This document shows positions 1 to 10,530 of a DNA stretch of 64,000 nucleotides, in pieces; position 1 is the first letter of the stretch, and every line of letters begins with the position of its first letter. Position numbers and translations under genes: made by a program. The notes under the pieces were generated by a model, which saw nothing but the letters and a program-made list of their open reading frames with translations, made no database searches and was not told where the DNA came from. Source of the DNA: Ophiodon elongatus (lineage: Eukaryota > Chordata > Actinopteri > Perciformes > Hexagrammidae); NCBI GenBank assembly GCA_016806645.1, contig JACSYO010001014.1, positions 61,380-125,379 on the forward strand, read 5' to 3'.

Positions 1-65
1 TAACTCAATAATATACCCCTAATCTCCACACTACATGTGTCTTTTTTCCTTTTTCCCTGTGCTAG

Positions 66-145
66 CTCTGAACACAGAAATGCTTACCTCCAGTCAGGAG
101 ATGGCCAGGGAACTGAGACGCCTAACCCTAGAAATAGAAACGTAA
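66..145 (+). CDS. Possible terminal coding exon of an unidentified gene
   Basis: A long pyrimidine tract ending in GTGCTAG at 65 is followed by an open frame of 25 codons that closes with TAA at 143-145. The peptide (LNTEMLTSSQ then EMARELRRLTLEIET) is charged, Leu/Glu/Arg rich and could be the end of a coiled coil. If real, this is the last exon of a plus-strand gene lying mainly left of the window. I do not recognise the family and see no AATAAA close downstream. An overlapping minus-strand exon reading (CTAG acceptor, GTAAG donor at the same place) also exists but is frame-poor. Confidence 0.35.
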
Positions 146-902
146 TACAACGTTTGGACGGCTGAGCATCTGTCATACTGGAGTGGTCAAGATCCGCTAA
201 GATACAAATGTGTATTGAGAAATTGAGACTTCATTTTAAATGACAGCCCCTCATTTGCATTATGAAGAAGAAATGTATAAAGAAACAGATATAGTTGTCC
301 TTACCTCTACTATATGATGAGCTAAAATAGCAAATTTTCCATGACATTATCTACAGCCTGAATTGTCTGGTGTTCAGAGAATCAGAAATTAGAACGGTCA
401 TTCAATTTTGATTTCTTGAAGTTTGCTACCTCTAAATGATTCCAGTGATTTATGAATCTTATTATATACAATGACAGTCTGAACATTTGAGAGTGAAACT
501 TCTTTTAGTTTCTTCTCTATTTTTGGACATTTTTGTTTGAAAACAGGTTCTGGCTTCTATGAATGTATGGTGTCTTTGGGAAAAGTTGTATGCATGATGC
601 AATAATAATAATTGTATCATTAATTCAGTCATATGCATACTAAATACTATTTTATGTACTATTTAGCTTTAATATTGTTAAATCTACAATATGAATGAAC
701 AAAACACATCTACACTTGCACATAAATATCATAAATAGAATATCTATATACATTAATTTCCTATATTTCCACTGTTTGGATGCTGAAGACACAGAAGCTT
801 CACACTGCAGCACGAGTCTGTTCAGTCCAGAGGAACAGTGAACAGACGTGTTAATGCTTCTGGTGATTGTTGGAACACAGCAAAGCCCTGTGCAGCTTCT
901 CA

Positions 903-962
<60 letters not shown>

Positions 963-2318
963 CACAGCTCTTTTCTTACACTGGGCAGATCCATTAGTGC
1001 AGTGCTACTGTGTTGGACACATAGCGTCCTGCAGCTAGTAGCTCTTATATGGCTCAAACTCAACGCTACCAGATCTGTGTCTCGCATTCCAGCACATAGA
1101 CAAACCAGGCTGCACTCAGCTATAATAGCCACATACTATTTACAGAAAAATCCACAACACTGTGTGCACTGTAACTGTTGCAGTATTCAAAAACTGCAGC
1201 TGCATTACTCGCATTACATTACTTTCCAGCTTTGAAAAAGAAGACAAAAGTTCAGGTGACAAGTTATTCATGAAAAAATCTAAAATGGCATCAAAGTCAA
1301 ACTGTTGTATTACGTTGACAATAACATAATTAGGATATGTTAGGACATGTTAGTTACAACAGTTAGTTATTAGCCATTCTTGTCTCATTCATGAAAAAAG
1401 TACCACGACAATAATACTACTACTACTACTACGTATGGTAATTACACATCTAAACTAACAGTTTACTCAGATTATGAAACATGGAAGAACATCTTACCAT
1501 AATATTGCAAACAATTGGCTATGGTCCCATACAATTACTGAGTACGTCATTGAACAAATCATTGGATGTGCCAAAACTTTCTCTAGTTAAAGGAATATTT
1601 TTACCATTTTGCAAATGAGCAGATGATACTAATCTCACGTCTGTGCAACATGGAGCTAGAGCCCAGAGAGGATTAGTTTAGCTTGGTATAAAGACAGGAA
1701 GCAGCTCCTTGTTCCAGCATGTGACTCCACAAAGCTACAACTGATCAGTTCATCTTTCAGCTTAAGTGCTATTCCTTGTGTACATTCATGAGCTTTCGTG
1801 GTGTTGGTCGTGTGTTTTTGAGCCAGACTCGCTGTTTCTAGTGTAGTATGAAGCATATGAACAATGTCAGAAAAATAGAGGTTTGACCGATGTCTGAAAG
1901 CTGATAAGAGACTCAGCTGACATTAATCTACTGCATGTAGAGAGAAAGAAATGTCATTTCCTGCTACTGAGATTTTCCCACATGAGCTCAATGGAATATG
2001 TAAGACTGATGCTTTATCCATTTTCATTATTAGAAATTAATTTTAAAGCTTGAAAAGTGTCAATCATTAAGTGGTAGAGCCTCCGTGCTCTTGAACACTG
2101 AGTATATCCAAAAGTATATCAAGCTCACATGACACCCTGACAGCTCTCCCACTGCTGGTATCTTGGGCATCTAGAAATGAGGTCACAGCTGAGAGAAGCC
2201 TGACCTCTTGTCCACAACAGAGTGTGTCAGCCAGACATGCAGACATGCTGAGTAAGAAAAAGCCAGTCCTCCTTCCTATCCATGTAGTCTAAGACTATAA
2301 CAGTCGGGAGCCTCGTAC
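146..2318. other. Non-coding stretch left of the SMYD1 exon
   Basis: AT-rich sequence without convincing exons on either strand. It holds a CA microsatellite (903-965). The next SMYD1 exon, which would encode the Cys-rich MYND zinc finger, was looked for on the minus strand and not found, so that intron runs beyond the left edge. Confidence 0.6.
903..965. repeat. (CA)n microsatellite
   Basis: About 30 CA units with one CG interruption near 955. The His/Thr and Val/Cys ORFs that overlap it come from translating the repeat. Confidence 0.95.
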
Positions 2319-2455
2319 CTGTCGAAGACCACAGCAGAGAAACTGGGCTCGGCGAAGACCACTTCCCCGGCATTGAGCTCTTTGGTGGCCCTCAGGCCTC
2401 GACCTTTCTTCCCAGCATCAAACAGCTGAGCACTCTCCATGTTCCCCACAGTCAT
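2319..2455 (-). CDS. smyd1: SMYD1-type SET/MYND lysine methyltransferase, first coding exon (partial gene)
   Basis: The exon reads ATG at 2455 to a GTACGAGG donor after 2319 and encodes 45 residues plus two bases. The protein starts MTVGNMESAQLFDAG, then KGRGLRATKELNAGEVVFAE and PSFSAVVFD. This matches the N-terminus of vertebrate SMYD1, where the first strand of the split SET domain (KGRGL motif) binds S-adenosylmethionine, and the exon breaks at the same place (VVFD-S/R). SMYD1 is a heart and skeletal muscle histone and myosin-chaperone-associated methyltransferase needed for sarcomere assembly. The reading frame continues upstream without a stop to 2575, but only the Met at 2455 agrees with the family start. 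The MYND finger and remaining SET parts lie left of the window. Fish have two copies (smyd1a, smyd1b); which one this is cannot be settled from one exon. Confidence 0.85.
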
Positions 2456-3070
2456 TGTACTGCCGAAACAAAACCCAGAGGAGGGAGAAGGCTGCTGAGA
2501 GTGGGACTGGCTGAGGGATGAGAGGCTAACCAAGCTGCAGGGAGCGGAGAGTTCTCGTGAAATTCTAAGGAGCACTTGCTCTCTCTCTCCTTAGCCAGAC
2601 CCCTGCAACAGCCCAAAATACATTTTCCCCTCTAGAGGTTGTACCAAATCCCCAGAGTGGGAAGGGGGGAAGCGCAGTGGGAAATGAGGGGTTGGGGGAG
2701 GTAATAGAGGTGGAGTTAGTCTAGGGGGGGCCCCTTCTTTGGGTTGGTCCCTCTGGGGGTATTTTGGTCCGGGGCAGCTGTGGCTGTCTGTCAGAGGCAG
2801 GACAGGAAACAGAGCCGCTCACATTCAGAGACAGCCTCTTTCGTCTTTTTTTTCTTTTGAAATCTTTGCACAGTGCAGTGAAAGAGGTCAAATCCCGTCT
2901 CATCCAGAGGCCCAGTAAGCCTTTCATTGTTTTTTGTAACACAATATGGACATACTATCTCCATATAAAGTTTATATGGTACATGAGACAGCGGCCTACT
3001 GACACAGAGGAACAATTTGTCATGTTGTGATCATACGTCATTTGGTCTAACTCTAACGAGAGACAGCGAG
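2456..3070. other. Upstream region of the SMYD1 exon
   Basis: Contains the likely 5' UTR and promoter on the minus strand, with CT/GA-rich tracts (2576-2600) and G/C runs (2650-2770). No clear TATA box was found. A plausible 5' UTR extends to about 2575. Confidence 0.35.
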
Positions 3071-3074
3071 TGTG

Positions 3075-5755
3075 ATTACTGACAGTGGCAAGCATGTGCA
3101 AGTCTGTGGCAGGCATCAGTCAGGTGTCAGGACAGCGGCAAGTCAGTGGCAAGTACGTGGCAAGTCTGTGGCAAGTCAGTGGCAAGCGTGTGGCAAGTCT
3201 GTGGCAAGTCAGTGGCAAGTCTGTGGCAAACTTGTGGCAAGCGTGTGGCAAGTCTGTGGGAAGTACGTGGCAAGTCTGTGGCAAGCGTGTGGCAAGTACG
3301 TGGCAAGTCTGTGGCAAGCGTGTGGCAAGTACGTGGCAAGTCTGTGGCAAGTCAGTGGCAAGTACGTGACAAGCGTGTGGCAAGTCAGTGGCAAGTGTGT
3401 GGGAAGACAGTGGCAAGAGTGTGGCAAGTCTGTGGCAAGTACGTGGCAAGCGTGTGGCATTCAGTGGCAAGAGTGTGGCAAGTCTGTGGCAAGTCTGTGG
3501 CAAGCGTGTGGCATTCAGTGGCAAGTCTGTGGCAAGCGTGTGGCAAGTCTGTGGCAAGTCAGTGGCAAGTCTGTGGCAGGCGTCAGTCAGGTGTCAGGAC
3601 AGCAGCAAGCGAACGGCACTTGTTCAGCACCCCTGGCATGTTAGTTTAAATGTATTAAACTGTATTTTGCCGTTTCTTATTGACACTTTATGAAATAGTA
3701 TAGCAAAGTCAGCTGCTGTAAATCTGTTTTATGATTTTAGTTGACTCAATTGAGCCACCCGTTCTCTGTATACATCCTTCGAGCAAACTCGTTGTACTTT
3801 TTTGTTTCTCATTCACTTTATTTATGTATGATTTTTCTGGTTTTGAAACAAAAAGGAACAAAATATACTCTTTCCAAATAATTACTTTTATAGTCATTTA
3901 AAACGATCGGCTAAAATAATGAAAATAAATCATCCTTTTTATTATAATTTAAAAGTATATATAAAAACGTGACACCACTAGTCAGAGAAGTGCCACTACT
4001 AGTCAGAGAAGAGAAGTGCCACTACTAGTCAGAGAAGTGCCACCACTAGGTGTCAGACTATTGCCACTCGTCAGAGAAGTGCTTCATTGAGTCGAGGACA
4101 TGTATGTTACCATAAATAAAAGTAGTAGTCTGGTTTTAATATTTAGTATTATAGTTATTATTAACAGAGACATTTGTAAACCACCTTCGTGATACCCATT
4201 ATCCTCCATTGGAATAATTAAGCTGTCATACAGCCACTCTGCCACCCACTGACAGCCTGGCACAACCTGGCACTCTGTGGCAGCTAGTGGCAATCGTCTG
4301 ACATCTGATGGCAGTCCGAGACGAACAAGAATCAGCTGAAGATATTTAGAAAAATGACACCGCAGTCACATCAATAAAAAAAAGTGGTTTGATAAAATGG
4401 CAGTGGAAGTTGTGATTTCAATTACTGAAGAAAGGTGAATAAAAGAGGAGGGGGCCCATGGGGGCACACTCCTCTGACTCGTGGCAATCATCTGACACCT
4501 AGTGGCACTTCTCTGACTAGTGGCAATCATCTGACACCTAGTGGCACTTCTTTGACTAGTGGCAATCATCTGACACCTAGTGGTACTCCTCTCACAAGTG
4601 ACACCTAGTGGTGTCACTTCTCTAACTAGTGGTGTCACTTCTCTGACTAGTGGTGGCACGCCTGTGACAACTATTGGCACTGGCAGCTCGTGCCACCTAC
4701 TGACACCTATATATAGGAGAGGACGAGTGGAGATACTATCCGACTTGTATTTAAAAAAAGATATATTTTAACATTTATGCATAACCACTTGTCAGTGTCA
4801 GTTGGCACTCTGCAGATGCCACGAAAAAGTGAAAAACAAACTTTGTTATTCATTATTGCAGCTGATTATCTATGACTATTAAAGTAGGCCTGATAATTAG
4901 TAAAGACTGCATTTGTGTTCCTTTTTGTTTCAAAACGGCCTAAATCATAATGTTGTTAGCAGAAGTATTTCAATAAAGTAAATTTTAAAATAAAGTTGAA
5001 CCTGGTTGCGCAACACAGGCATACAGTTTTAAGCCATCTACATAGATCGACTTATTCACACGTTTGCTGAGTTACATTTCTCATCCGATTTCAATGGGTC
5101 CTGTTTATATTCAAAGGTTTAAGATCTACGTGGAGAAAAAAAGTTTATCCTCAAGTTAATTCGAAACCTATATAGTTGTGCGGTTATAACCGCTGTTACA
5201 CTCAAGGGAGGTGTGCGTGTTCAGGTTTACCTGGTGAAAAAAATATTTCAGTGTTGTGCTTAGACTAACAGTGCAGTCTCCTCAAAGTAAAGGATCATAG
5301 TGGTGATATAACAGTATGACATGATATGGTAAAAATTGTAAAAAAATAAATAAAAAAAATAAAAAAGGCGGGTACATTATAAATATTATGGTATATAACT
5401 GTAATATATTATGAATTGAAATGTAGTCGTAGCAAAACAATATTCAGTATAGTACAGCACTATTGCATATTGTAATTATTAAGTCAACAAAAAGGCCTAC
5501 ATTATCTATCTATCTATCTGTACACTTAGGTATTGACAAAAGAAAAAAAACACAGCTCCTCTGTGACTGAACTAAAATCCATACTATGATGATGATAAAA
5601 CTGATTTATGGCAGCTGACCTGTCGTAACAACAATGGGTGTTCCCAAGAAATGTGGCTCCTCCCACTCAGCTTGGCAGCTTCTTGACGGGTGCCGAAGTG
5701 CCGCTCGCCTGACTGACACCTGACTGACGACTGTCACAGACTTGCTTGTATGAGT
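3075..5755. mobile_element. 2.7 kb inverted-repeat element with minisatellite arms
   Basis: The ends are inverted copies: the left end carries CAAGTCTGTGGCAGGCATCA followed by GTCAGGTGTCAG (near 3100-3130), and the right end (5705-5752) carries the complement, CTGACACCTGACTGACGACT then GTCACAGACTTG. Inside are a GTGGCAAGTC minisatellite, a rightward cluster of ACTAGTCAGAGAAGTGCCAC units (3966-4085), and a leftward cluster of the complementary GTGGCACTTCTCTGACTAGT units (4470-4680). No transposase ORF is present. This looks like a fold-back or non-autonomous DNA element. The superfamily is not recognised and no target duplication was confirmed. Confidence 0.6.
3125..3600. repeat. GTGGCAAGTC/CGTGTGGCAA minisatellite
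   Basis: About 45 tandem copies of a 10 bp unit, GTGGCAAG followed by TC, CG, TA or CA and a short GTGT/TGT/CGT spacer, arranged in higher-order groups of 20-30 bp. It is bounded on both sides by a GTCAGTCAGGTGTCAGGACA motif. The unit lacks stop codons in most frames, so long Trp/Gln/Val/Ser-rich and Cys/His/Thr-rich ORFs appear on both strands; these are not genes. Confidence 0.9.
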
Positions 5756-6320
5756 TCATGCACCATTAATGCACATTCCTAACTCTGCTTCTTCTCCGGA
5801 GTCTTTGTGCTTTCTCGCCTCGTAGGTTTCCACGGATCGTGGTTGCATCTGGACGCTGGTCCTGCCTCCTGCCTCCTGACCCTGCTGATGCCCACCCTTC
5901 TCTATTTTCCTTCTATATGAATTCATGTCCCATTAATGCACATTATTAACTCTGCTCCATTGCCGGAATCTTTGTGCTTTCTCTCCTCACAGGTTTCTAT
6001 GGATCGTGGTTGCGTCTGGACCCTGGTCCTGGTTTTATTTGGACCCTGGTCCTGCATCCTGCTGTGGTCCTGCCCGAAACCTACTGCTATTATCATTATT
6101 TCTAGTTGCATTGCAATTAGTATGGTCAATACCATTACTGCTTTTATTATCATTATTCTACTATATCTACTGTTGCTGTTATTTCTGGTAGTCATAACTT
6201 TTTCATCATGCCTACTACTCTCATTATATGAATAATTTCTGTCATATGCATTGAATGTGTTGTAACTCTGTTATGCTGTTCATTCTGTACACATGACATC
6301 TATTGTACTTCTGTCCATCC
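5745..6320 (+). mobile_element. Interspersed retroposon, 5' part (interrupted copy)
   Basis: Begins with a partly duplicated module (5745-5860 and 5920-6010: ATTAATGCACATT, then a CTTTGTGCTTTCTC segment, then GGATCGTGGTTGC) and runs through an AT-rich TTATTATTATT-like middle to CTTCTGTCCATCC. The continuation, starting at GATAGAGGATCCTCCTC, is found 2.3 kb downstream at 8633. From recalled fish repeat sequences, these two blocks are normally contiguous. No intact ORF. Confidence 0.65.
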
Positions 6321-6396
6321 TGTCACAATCCGGCTCTAAGGCCATGGCAAATATGCAAAGGACACAGCAGATACCAGTAAATTAAAGGTGTTTATT

Positions 6397-8121
6397 ACGG
6401 GCCGTTCTGCGAGCTGGATGAATAGCATTGGTCTCAATGAGCGGCCGGCTGTGAGACGAGTGCTCAGGGACCGTCTACAAAGTGTAATGCGGAAAACACA
6501 GACTACAAAAATATTCAATCACTTCACTGTTATGAAATGTAGCATGACCAAACTTATTTCATACACCAATGGGCTCCTCTTTGTTATACTACATAAGTTA
6601 TTTAGATGAAATGTGCTTTTGATTAATTATTAATAATTATATTGATTATTTATTGGAAGAAATATTCAATAGCTTCACTGTTATGAATAATATCATGCCC
6701 AAACCTCTTTCATACACCAATGGGCTCCTCCTTGTTATACTACAGCAGTTATTTTGATGAAATGTGCTTTATGATTAATTATGAATAATTATATTGAATA
6801 TTCATTGGAAGAAATATTCAATAGCTTCACTGTTATGAATAGTAGCATGCCCAAACTTCTTTCATATACCAAAGGGCTCCTCCTTGTTATACTACATCAG
6901 TTACTTTGATGAAATGTGCTTTTGCCTAATTTTTTATAATTTAATTATAATGCAGTGTAACACCATCAAATTCTGTTCAACCACCAGGAATCCTGTGTTG
7001 GTAAAGCTACAATACTTTGTTCGGAAAATCTCTTTTAATGGTCTCAATTTTGTTTTTAGGACAAAGTGTAGTGGCACCAATTTCTCGTCAGTCACCAGGA
7101 TATCTGATGATTATGCAAAACCACCAGGGTTTTAAAATTGTTTGCTCAATTTGGAATAATTTTAACCAAAATGTATTTAGCATCGACATTATGTAAACCG
7201 GTGTCCTATTTGCTTTCCAGAAACCAGAATATTGGTTAAGGCCACTTTCATGAATTAATATATAGACTGTTAGGTTGTAATAAAATAATATGACTTACAC
7301 TTGTAAATAAGGAATGTCTATGTATAAATTACGATACTTAAAAAGGATAATTAATAAGGAATAGTGAGCCTTATGGGAAGGAGTATGCGTGACATAGGAG
7401 GAGCCCATTGGTGTATGAAAGAAGTTTGGTTATGCTACACTTTATAACAGTGAAGTTATTGAATATTTCCTCCAATAAATATACAATATAATTATTCATA
7501 ATTAATCATAAAGCACATTTCATCAAAATAACTGCTGTAGTATAACAAGGAGGAGCCCATTGGTGTATGAAAGAGGTTTGGGCATGCTACACTTCATAAC
7601 AGTGAACTTATTTAATATTTTTGTAGTTTACCTAACTTTTGGGAGTTAGGTAAAGTTGGAAAGATATTCACAGATTCGATAGGTAAAGTTGGAAAGATAT
7701 TCACAGATTCGGATTTCCCGGATCAATAACTCGATAGCAAAACGGTGTAAAAATACAATCAACACCTCTCTGTAACCATAGTGATGTAGACAACAAGCTA
7801 CAACCTTTGGGCGTTTGGGCATGCTACACTTTATAACAGTGAAGCTATTGAATATTTCTTCCAATATATATTAAATATAATTATTCATAATTAATCAAGC
7901 ACATTTTTATCAAAATAACTGCTGTAGTATAACAAGGAGGAGCCCATTGGTGTATGCAAGAGGTTTGGGCATGATATTATTCATAACAGTGAAGCTATTG
8001 AATATTTCTGTAGTCTTTTTTTTCCCGCATTGCACTTTGTAGACGGTCCCTGAGCACTCGTCTCACAGCCGCCGCTCATTGAGACCAATGTTATTCATCC
8101 AGCTCGCAGAACGGCCCGTTT
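6397..8121. repeat. Fold-back structure with about 150 bp tandem sub-repeats
   Basis: Outer arms 6398-6492 and 8028-8120 are inverted copies (GGCCGTTCTGCGAGCTGGAT against its complement, and GACGAGTGCTCAGGGACCGT against its complement). Inside each arm lie 2-3 tandem copies of a roughly 150 bp unit that starts AATATTCAATAGCTTCACTG and contains CCAATGGGCTCCTCCTTGTT (near 6512, 6661, 6812; inverted copies near 7461, 7612, 7849, 8000). The centre (6950-7370) is unique AT-rich sequence. No transposase is encoded. Confidence 0.8.
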
Positions 8122-8276
8122 TGGTAAAATGAAGATTAATTAAGGTTGTAGCTTGTTGTCTACATCACTATGGTTACAGAGAGGTGTTGATTGTATTTTT
8201 ACACCGTTTCGCTATCGAGTTATTGATCCGGGAAATCCGAATCTGTGAATATCTTTCCAACTTTACCTAACTCTTC
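7640..8276. repeat. Secondary inverted repeat inside the insertion
   Basis: Segment 7640-7810 (AGGTAAAGTTGGAAAGATAT, ACTCGATAGCAAAACGGTGT, CTCTGTAACCATAGTGATGT) recurs in inverted orientation at 8143-8274. In the left copy the first about 35 bp (AGGTAAAGTTGGAAAGATAT then TCACAGATTCG) is tandemly doubled. Confidence 0.8.
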
Positions 8277-8632
8277 CCAAACCTTAGACTCTGAGGCCAT
8301 GACACAGCGGATACCAGTAAATTAAAGGTGTTTAATTTACTGGTGTTTTCAAGTAAAGAAAATACTATAATTGTGGAGCGTGTCAATCAATAACATCAGT
8401 AATGTAAATGTGAATGCGTGAGCATTATGAAGTGTGGGGTGTTGTCAGCAGAAACCAAGGAAGACCAAACCAAGTCGTAGCGAGAGCGACAGAGGAATCC
8501 TGGAGTAGGGCTTTTATTCCCCCGACTCCAGGACCAGGTGCTCGGCATCCTGTGATTGGCCACACCCACGTTCCTGTGGCACATTCAGGGACACCGAGAC
8601 AAGTAACGGCTTTACAGGCAGGGGCCGTCACA

Positions 8633-8828
8633 ATCCTGATAGAGGATCCTCCTCTGTGTCTCTCCTGAAGGTTTCTTCCCTTTTTCTCCATGTTAAAAGG
8701 GTTTTTGGGGGAGTTTTTCCTGAACCGATGAGAGGTCCTGGGACAGAGGATGTTGTATGTGTACAGATTGTAAAGCCCTCTGAGACTAATTTGTGATTTG
8801 TGGCTATACTAAATAAATTGAATTGAAC
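8633..8828 (+). mobile_element. Interspersed retroposon, 3' part and AATTGAATTGA tail
   Basis: Downstream half of the split element: GAGGATCCTCCTCTGTGTCT, GAAGGTTTCTTCCC, GGGGGAGTTTTTCCTGA, GTAAAGCCCTCTGAGACTAA, TTTGTGATTTGTGGCTATAC and the terminal AAATAAATTGAATTGAA. This 3' end is widespread in fish genomes; a second short copy of the tail is at 38366-38427. Family name not assigned. Confidence 0.7.
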
Positions 8829-10530
8829 CTGACTGGCGCTTGCCATACGCTTGCCACTGCGGTTCCAGTGCCACAAGGAGGGTCTCGGCGTTGTTGACTA
8901 ACTCTAATCAAAAAGGCTGGTAAATGATCTGTGGATATTCATGGTGACCCCCTCTGACCTTTCGGTTAACACCAACACTTTGGCTGCGACCATTGCAAAG
9001 TGTCTCAGAACACAATATCTACATATCCCTGTGTTATGATTATTCACGCTGCTCAGCACCGATAGTGACCAGCTGCTGAACATACTGGAACATTTAGCAA
9101 AAGATTTTTGGAATTTACACTTTGTTATGGATTATTACTGATTTGGAAGTATCAAGTGATTTCTTAGCATTAAAGAAATAATCAAAACCTGTTCATAATT
9201 GTGAGTGGTTATAAGTGGTACATTTATGTTATAATTAAATTATAATACTGTGATATTTTTGTCAGTAAGATTGTTGACTTATCATGGGCTTCAATGGCAT
9301 GTACGAAAAGATGAAACGACAAAAAAAAAGAAAAATAACCTCAGTATTGCATTTATGTAATTAACAGTATCAAGTTTATAAAGCAGATTTGGATAACAGT
9401 TGAAGGAAAGCACATGTAAAGCAATAATATAAAAAGAATAAGACATACATGAAATGTGTGAGAATATTTTTAGTTGAGTCGCATATTGAAATTGCTCAGC
9501 ATTACAGCAGCATCAATCACTGTTCACTGAACATCTCATCAACAGATATCACAAGTAAGGCACCCTAAAAGTCTAACCACGGGCTTCACTCGGGTTAGAA
9601 TGAATCACAAGAGGGCAACATCAACTCATGACATAAACATACAGTTTACAGTTAGGGGACACCGTTTTGACAAAGGTGGGTATTCATATTTTTCTCTTCT
9701 TCAGCTTTTCTGAACAGATGTAAAGCAGCAGTGTGTAGGATTTGATGGCGTCTAGCGAAGCTTCAGGTGCCTTTAACCAGTCCTATAGATCAATCTCACA
9801 CCGAACCAGGTCCCAAGACTATTTGGTCCTCAAACATCATCCAAGCTATACTGAGATTGAGAAATTGCTACTTTATATCTTATGCATCAGGATAATAAGG
9901 TCCTGCTTTCATGCTCCCAAAGTGATCGTCACCTCCTGCTAATGAAAACATGATCATGAATACTTTATTATATTTCTGTGGATAAATCTCCCTTAAGGCT
10001 ACACACTGCTGCTTTAGATGAAAAGAAGTGAACGAGGCCTGATGTCCCACGACTGCATCATGTGTGAGCTGGAGACGACTCATCACCTGGACCTTTACGA
10101 ACGGTGTCCTGCAACAGAGCAAACGTTCTACTGAGGTGTCCCCTGTTACATTCATTCAGATGCCCTCATATACACACCACCATGTCTTCTTGTGCTGTCA
10201 CACTTTAGATGTGTGTGATTAGAAAGTTTCAGACTTCGTTACTGACGGCTACTTCAGTGGCTACTTCACTGGAGAGTGAACTTCTGTCCTGGAATGTTTG
10301 GAACATACATTTGATGAACATCACTTTGATATTCAGGCTGTCATATTGGTCCATTTCAAAATAGAAGGCTACAACCTACAGAAGTAAGATTGACAGTGAA
10401 TTTTGAGTCAATCCAATCTAAGTTTTCCACTTCGAACTGAAGTATACGAGGTAAGTGGCAGATATAAATCAATAGTTTCAATCCAAAACAAGGCACACAT
10501 AGAAATAATCTGGAAGTACTCATGCTGTGT
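8829..10530. other. Intergenic region with probable SPR 3' UTR
   Basis: No convincing coding exon on either strand. The right end should hold the 3' UTR of sepiapterin reductase (minus strand); an AATAAA on the minus strand at about 9964-9969 could be its polyadenylation signal, giving a 3' UTR of about 560 nt. This is inferred from position only. Confidence 0.4.

Larger units (their letters stand above)
6321..8632. mobile_element. 2.3 kb insertion with TG...CA ends and ATCC target duplication
   Basis: Splits the retroposon exactly: ATCC at 6317-6320 is repeated at 8633-8636, and the inserted DNA starts TGTCACAATCC and ends GGCCGTCACA. The TG...CA ends and 4 bp duplication resemble LTR elements, but no gag-pol coding, primer-binding site or polypurine tract was found. 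It carries a fold-back structure (6397-8121) and a diverged direct repeat (6331-6396 and 8286-8346, sharing GATACCAGTAAATTAAAGGT). It may be a solo LTR-like unit with further insertions. Confidence 0.6.

Noticed and set aside
903..965. CRISPR-like array (also checked at 3.1, 18.9 and 59.7 kb)
   Set aside because: Repeats are continuous tandem arrays without unique spacers.
838..1235. Overlapping ORFs over the CA repeat
   Set aside because: They are translations of a microsatellite with no domain or splice support.
3072..3649. 190, 167 and 145 codon ORFs in the minisatellite
   Set aside because: Low-complexity repeat reading; open on both strands, no homology and no gene context.
5923..6235. 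Hydrophobic ORF that looks like a membrane protein
   Set aside because: Lies in a dispersed retroposon; the Leu/Ile run comes from TTATTATTATT-like sequence.
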